Shown here piece after piece: positions 32,819 to 34,269 of a stretch of 34,269 nt of DNA. Every line of letters begins with the position of its first letter. The first letter of the stretch is position 1. The notes beneath the pieces were generated by a model. The model saw only the letters and a list, made by a program, of their open reading frames with translations. It was not told the origin of the DNA and searched no databases. This DNA is from JASLBX01 sp036374175 (GTDB taxonomy: Bacteria > Actinomycetota > Actinomycetes > Jiangellales > Jiangellaceae): the NCBI GenBank assembly GCA_036374175.1, contig DASUUH010000138.1, forward strand, positions 1-34,269, in the 5' to 3' direction. The position numbers were made by a program, and so were the translations under genes.

Positions 32819-33694
32819 TCACACCACCCGCTCGTCGAGCTGTGCAACTCGCTCGGCTGCGTCCGTGGCCTCCTCGGCATCGGCATCCAGCGCCCGGACG
32901 AACCATCGGCGAGCTTCGTCACGCCGTCCTGCCGCCTCGAGTAAGTCCGCGTAGGCATACCGCAACCGGGCCACCCACTGCGCCATGGACTGCGACCGTA
33001 GTTCCGGCACCTGCAGCGACACGACTGCTGCCTCGATGTCGCCGAGATCGCGCCGTGCCCCGGCGGCCACGATCAGCATCTCGATCCGGCTCTCTTGCGG
33101 AAGTCCCGTCACCGCTGGATCGCCGGCCAGGTCGAGCGCGCGGCGCGGACGTCCCAGACCGCGCTCACAGTCGGCCATTACGGGGAGGTACTCGGCCGAG
33201 CCGGTGATTCGGCGAGCTGCGCGCAACTCGGCAAGCGCTTCCGCGTACCGGCCGGCCCAGTACGCCGCAACACCCGCGGCTTCACGAACCACCCCGATCC
33301 GCGACGCCCGCCGCCGAGCCTCAAGGGTGTGGCGGTACGCGAGCTCGGGATCCTCATCCAGCAGGCGGCCGGCCATCACCAGGTGCCGTGCGACCGCTCG
33401 GGCTGCACCTTTCGAAAGGCTCCCAAACTCAGCGGCAACGTCCGAGTCGAGTTCGTCGCCGGTGACGTCGTCGTCGATCGCCAGCTCTGGATCAGTTGCT
33501 GTCGCGGCCGTGTCTCGTGGGCGTTCGTCAAGCCCAGGGGCGCCGGGCCGCCGTTGCCCGCCTTTGCCCGGCGCACGCCGACGTGGTCCGTCGTCGCGCG
33601 GGGCACCCTGGGTCCGATCTCGCCGTTCATCGCGGCGGGGGCCCCGTATCCGTCGCCCAGAATCGTCCGAACCGTCCCCGCGCCTGTCCACCAT
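32819..33694 (-). CDS. TPR-like helical repeat protein
   Basis: This 291-residue protein has a disordered, very basic Arg/Gly/Pro-rich tail (about 1-65). After an acidic stretch (about 68-87) come helical pairs of TPR type, such as EDPELAYRHTLEARRRASRI, AAYWAGRYAEALAELRAARR, VMADCERGLGRPRRALDLA and WVARLRYAYADLLEAAGRRD. Rv1691, next to the HAD phosphatase in M. tuberculosis, is of this kind (from memory). Function is unknown; the charged tail might bind RNA or rRNA. AAGGAG lies 4 nt before the ATG. It is the first gene after the rRNA terminator, in the same direction. Confidence 0.87.
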   Translation of the reverse strand: MVDRRGDGSDDSGRRIRGPRRDERRDRTQGAPRDDGPRRRAPGKGGQRRPGAPGLDERPRDTAATATDPELAIDDDVTGDELDSDVAAEFGSLSKGAARAVARHLVMAGRLLDEDPELAYRHTLEARRRASRIGVVREAAGVAAYWAGRYAEALAELRAARRITGSAEYLPVMADCERGLGRPRRALDLAGDPAVTGLPQESRIEMLIVAAGARRDLGDIEAAVVSLQVPELRSQSMAQWVARLRYAYADLLEAAGRRDEARRWFVRALDADAEEATDAAERVAQLDERVV

Positions 33695-33744
33695 CGTGCT
33701 CCTTCGTCTGGTGCAGACCCCATCGAATCATGGCCGCACAACAC

Positions 33745-33783
33745 AACGAGGGCTACCCGCACAAACAGCGGGTAGCCCTCGTT
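33745..33783 (-). terminator. rRNA operon terminator
   Basis: Arms 33745-33760 and 33768-33783 pair perfectly over 16 bp around the 7-nt loop. On the leftward strand the stem is followed by T-rich GTGTTGTG. It lies 12 nt past the 5S 3' end and matches a strong intrinsic terminator of the rrn operon. Confidence 0.85.
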
Positions 33784-33794
33784 CTATGTAATGT

Positions 33795-33912
33795 GTCCGG
33801 CGGTGTCCTACTCTCCCACCCCGTCTCCAGGGCAGTACCATCGGCGCTGAGAGGCTTAGCTTCCGGGTTCGGAATGGGACCGGGCGTTTCCCTCTCGCTA
33901 TGACCGCCGGAA
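33795..33912 (-). rRNA. rrf: 5S ribosomal RNA
   Basis: The reverse complement shows the 5S core: CGGUCAUAGCG, GUCCCAUUCCGAACCCGGAA, GCUAAG, GAUGGUACUG and GGGAGAGUAGG. Helix I is formed by UCCGGCGGU at the 5' end and ACCGCCGGA at the 3' end. The exact ends may shift by 1-3 nt. It is transcribed leftwards after the 23S gene. Confidence 0.95.
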
Positions 33913-34024
33913 CTCTATTGAGATGTGGTCGGGGCCGATCGATCGATCGGACGCCGTCCATACCTCCAGAACAGCACAGTGGACGCAGCATTTCTTCATC
34001 GCTCACCTCACGAAGAGGTGTTGT
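33913..34024 (-). other. 23S-5S internal transcribed spacer
   Basis: This spacer of about 112 nt contains no tRNA. It holds the 16-bp perfect palindrome CCGATCGATCGATCGG (33935-33950) and a hairpin with arms CACCTC and GAGGTG just past the 23S end. Both are likely rRNA processing structures. Confidence 0.7.

Positions 34025-34269
<245 letters not shown>

Overview
The window is a high-GC chromosomal segment of an actinomycete (Actinomycetota). GTG and TTG starts are frequent, and the gene order from the HAD phosphatase through tlyA, nadK, recN, steA, steB, pyrG, a NUDIX gene, xerD, parA, scpA, scpB, rluB and cmk to der matches, from memory, the Mycobacterium tuberculosis block Rv1692-Rv1713. 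The order within Actinomycetota cannot be settled from this sequence alone. A complete 5S and the 3' end of a 23S rRNA gene lie at the right edge, and a tRNA-Pro(GGG) lies at the left edge. No phage, insertion sequence or CRISPR array is visible.

Layout, left to right. (1) 22-96: tRNA-Pro. (2) 144-2747: leftward pair of a metallo-beta-lactamase/double-rhodanese protein and an MFS permease, with an AT-rich palindrome upstream that looks like an operator. (3) 2891-5678: cmk-plsC-der, overlapping by 4 nt at each junction. (4) 5864-8814: rightward island of a PAP2-type membrane enzyme and a beta-propeller lipoprotein. (5) 8835-13364: parA-scpA-scpB-rluB-aroH-tyrA, a tight leftward operon for chromosome organisation, rRNA pseudouridylation and tyrosine synthesis. 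(6) 13465-14448: an ECF sigma factor with a SnoaL-like C-terminus. (7) 14449-14734: non-coding gap with a long imperfect hairpin and an orphan ORF start. (8) 14735-16785: ald-xerD. (9) 16943-17860: rightward CDF metal exporter, followed by a perfect 35-bp inverted repeat. (10) 17940-26149: steA-steB-MraY-like-MurJ-like-GT4-pyrG-NUDIX, one closely packed leftward run. (11) 26278-30950: HAD phosphatase, small protein, tlyA, nadK, recN, closed by a hairpin terminator. (12) 31014-32339: rightward DUF1015 protein. (13) 32300-33694: leftward TPR-like gene and a tailless SSB-like gene, with DnaA-box-like sites between them. (14) 33745-34269: rRNA terminator, 5S, spacer and 23S end.

Most genes are core housekeeping. 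They cover chromosome segregation and repair (ParA, ScpA, ScpB, XerD, RecN, SSB-like), ribosome maturation (Der, TlyA, RluB), nucleotide and cofactor supply (Cmk, PyrG, NadK, NUDIX) and the cell envelope or division (PlsC, SteA, SteB, MurJ-like, MraY-like, GT4).

The least explained parts are four. The first is the three-gene membrane module of an MraY/WecA-like transferase, a MurJ-like flippase and a GT4 glycosyltransferase, coupled to steA-steB and pyrG. The second is the sulfur-type MBL-rhodanese/MFS pair, which has altered metal ligands and its own palindrome. The third is a CGTTGATCATG-type motif that marks both convergent gene ends beside the two rightward insertions, once as part of a giant inverted repeat. 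The fourth is the hairpin and orphan ORF next to xerD.
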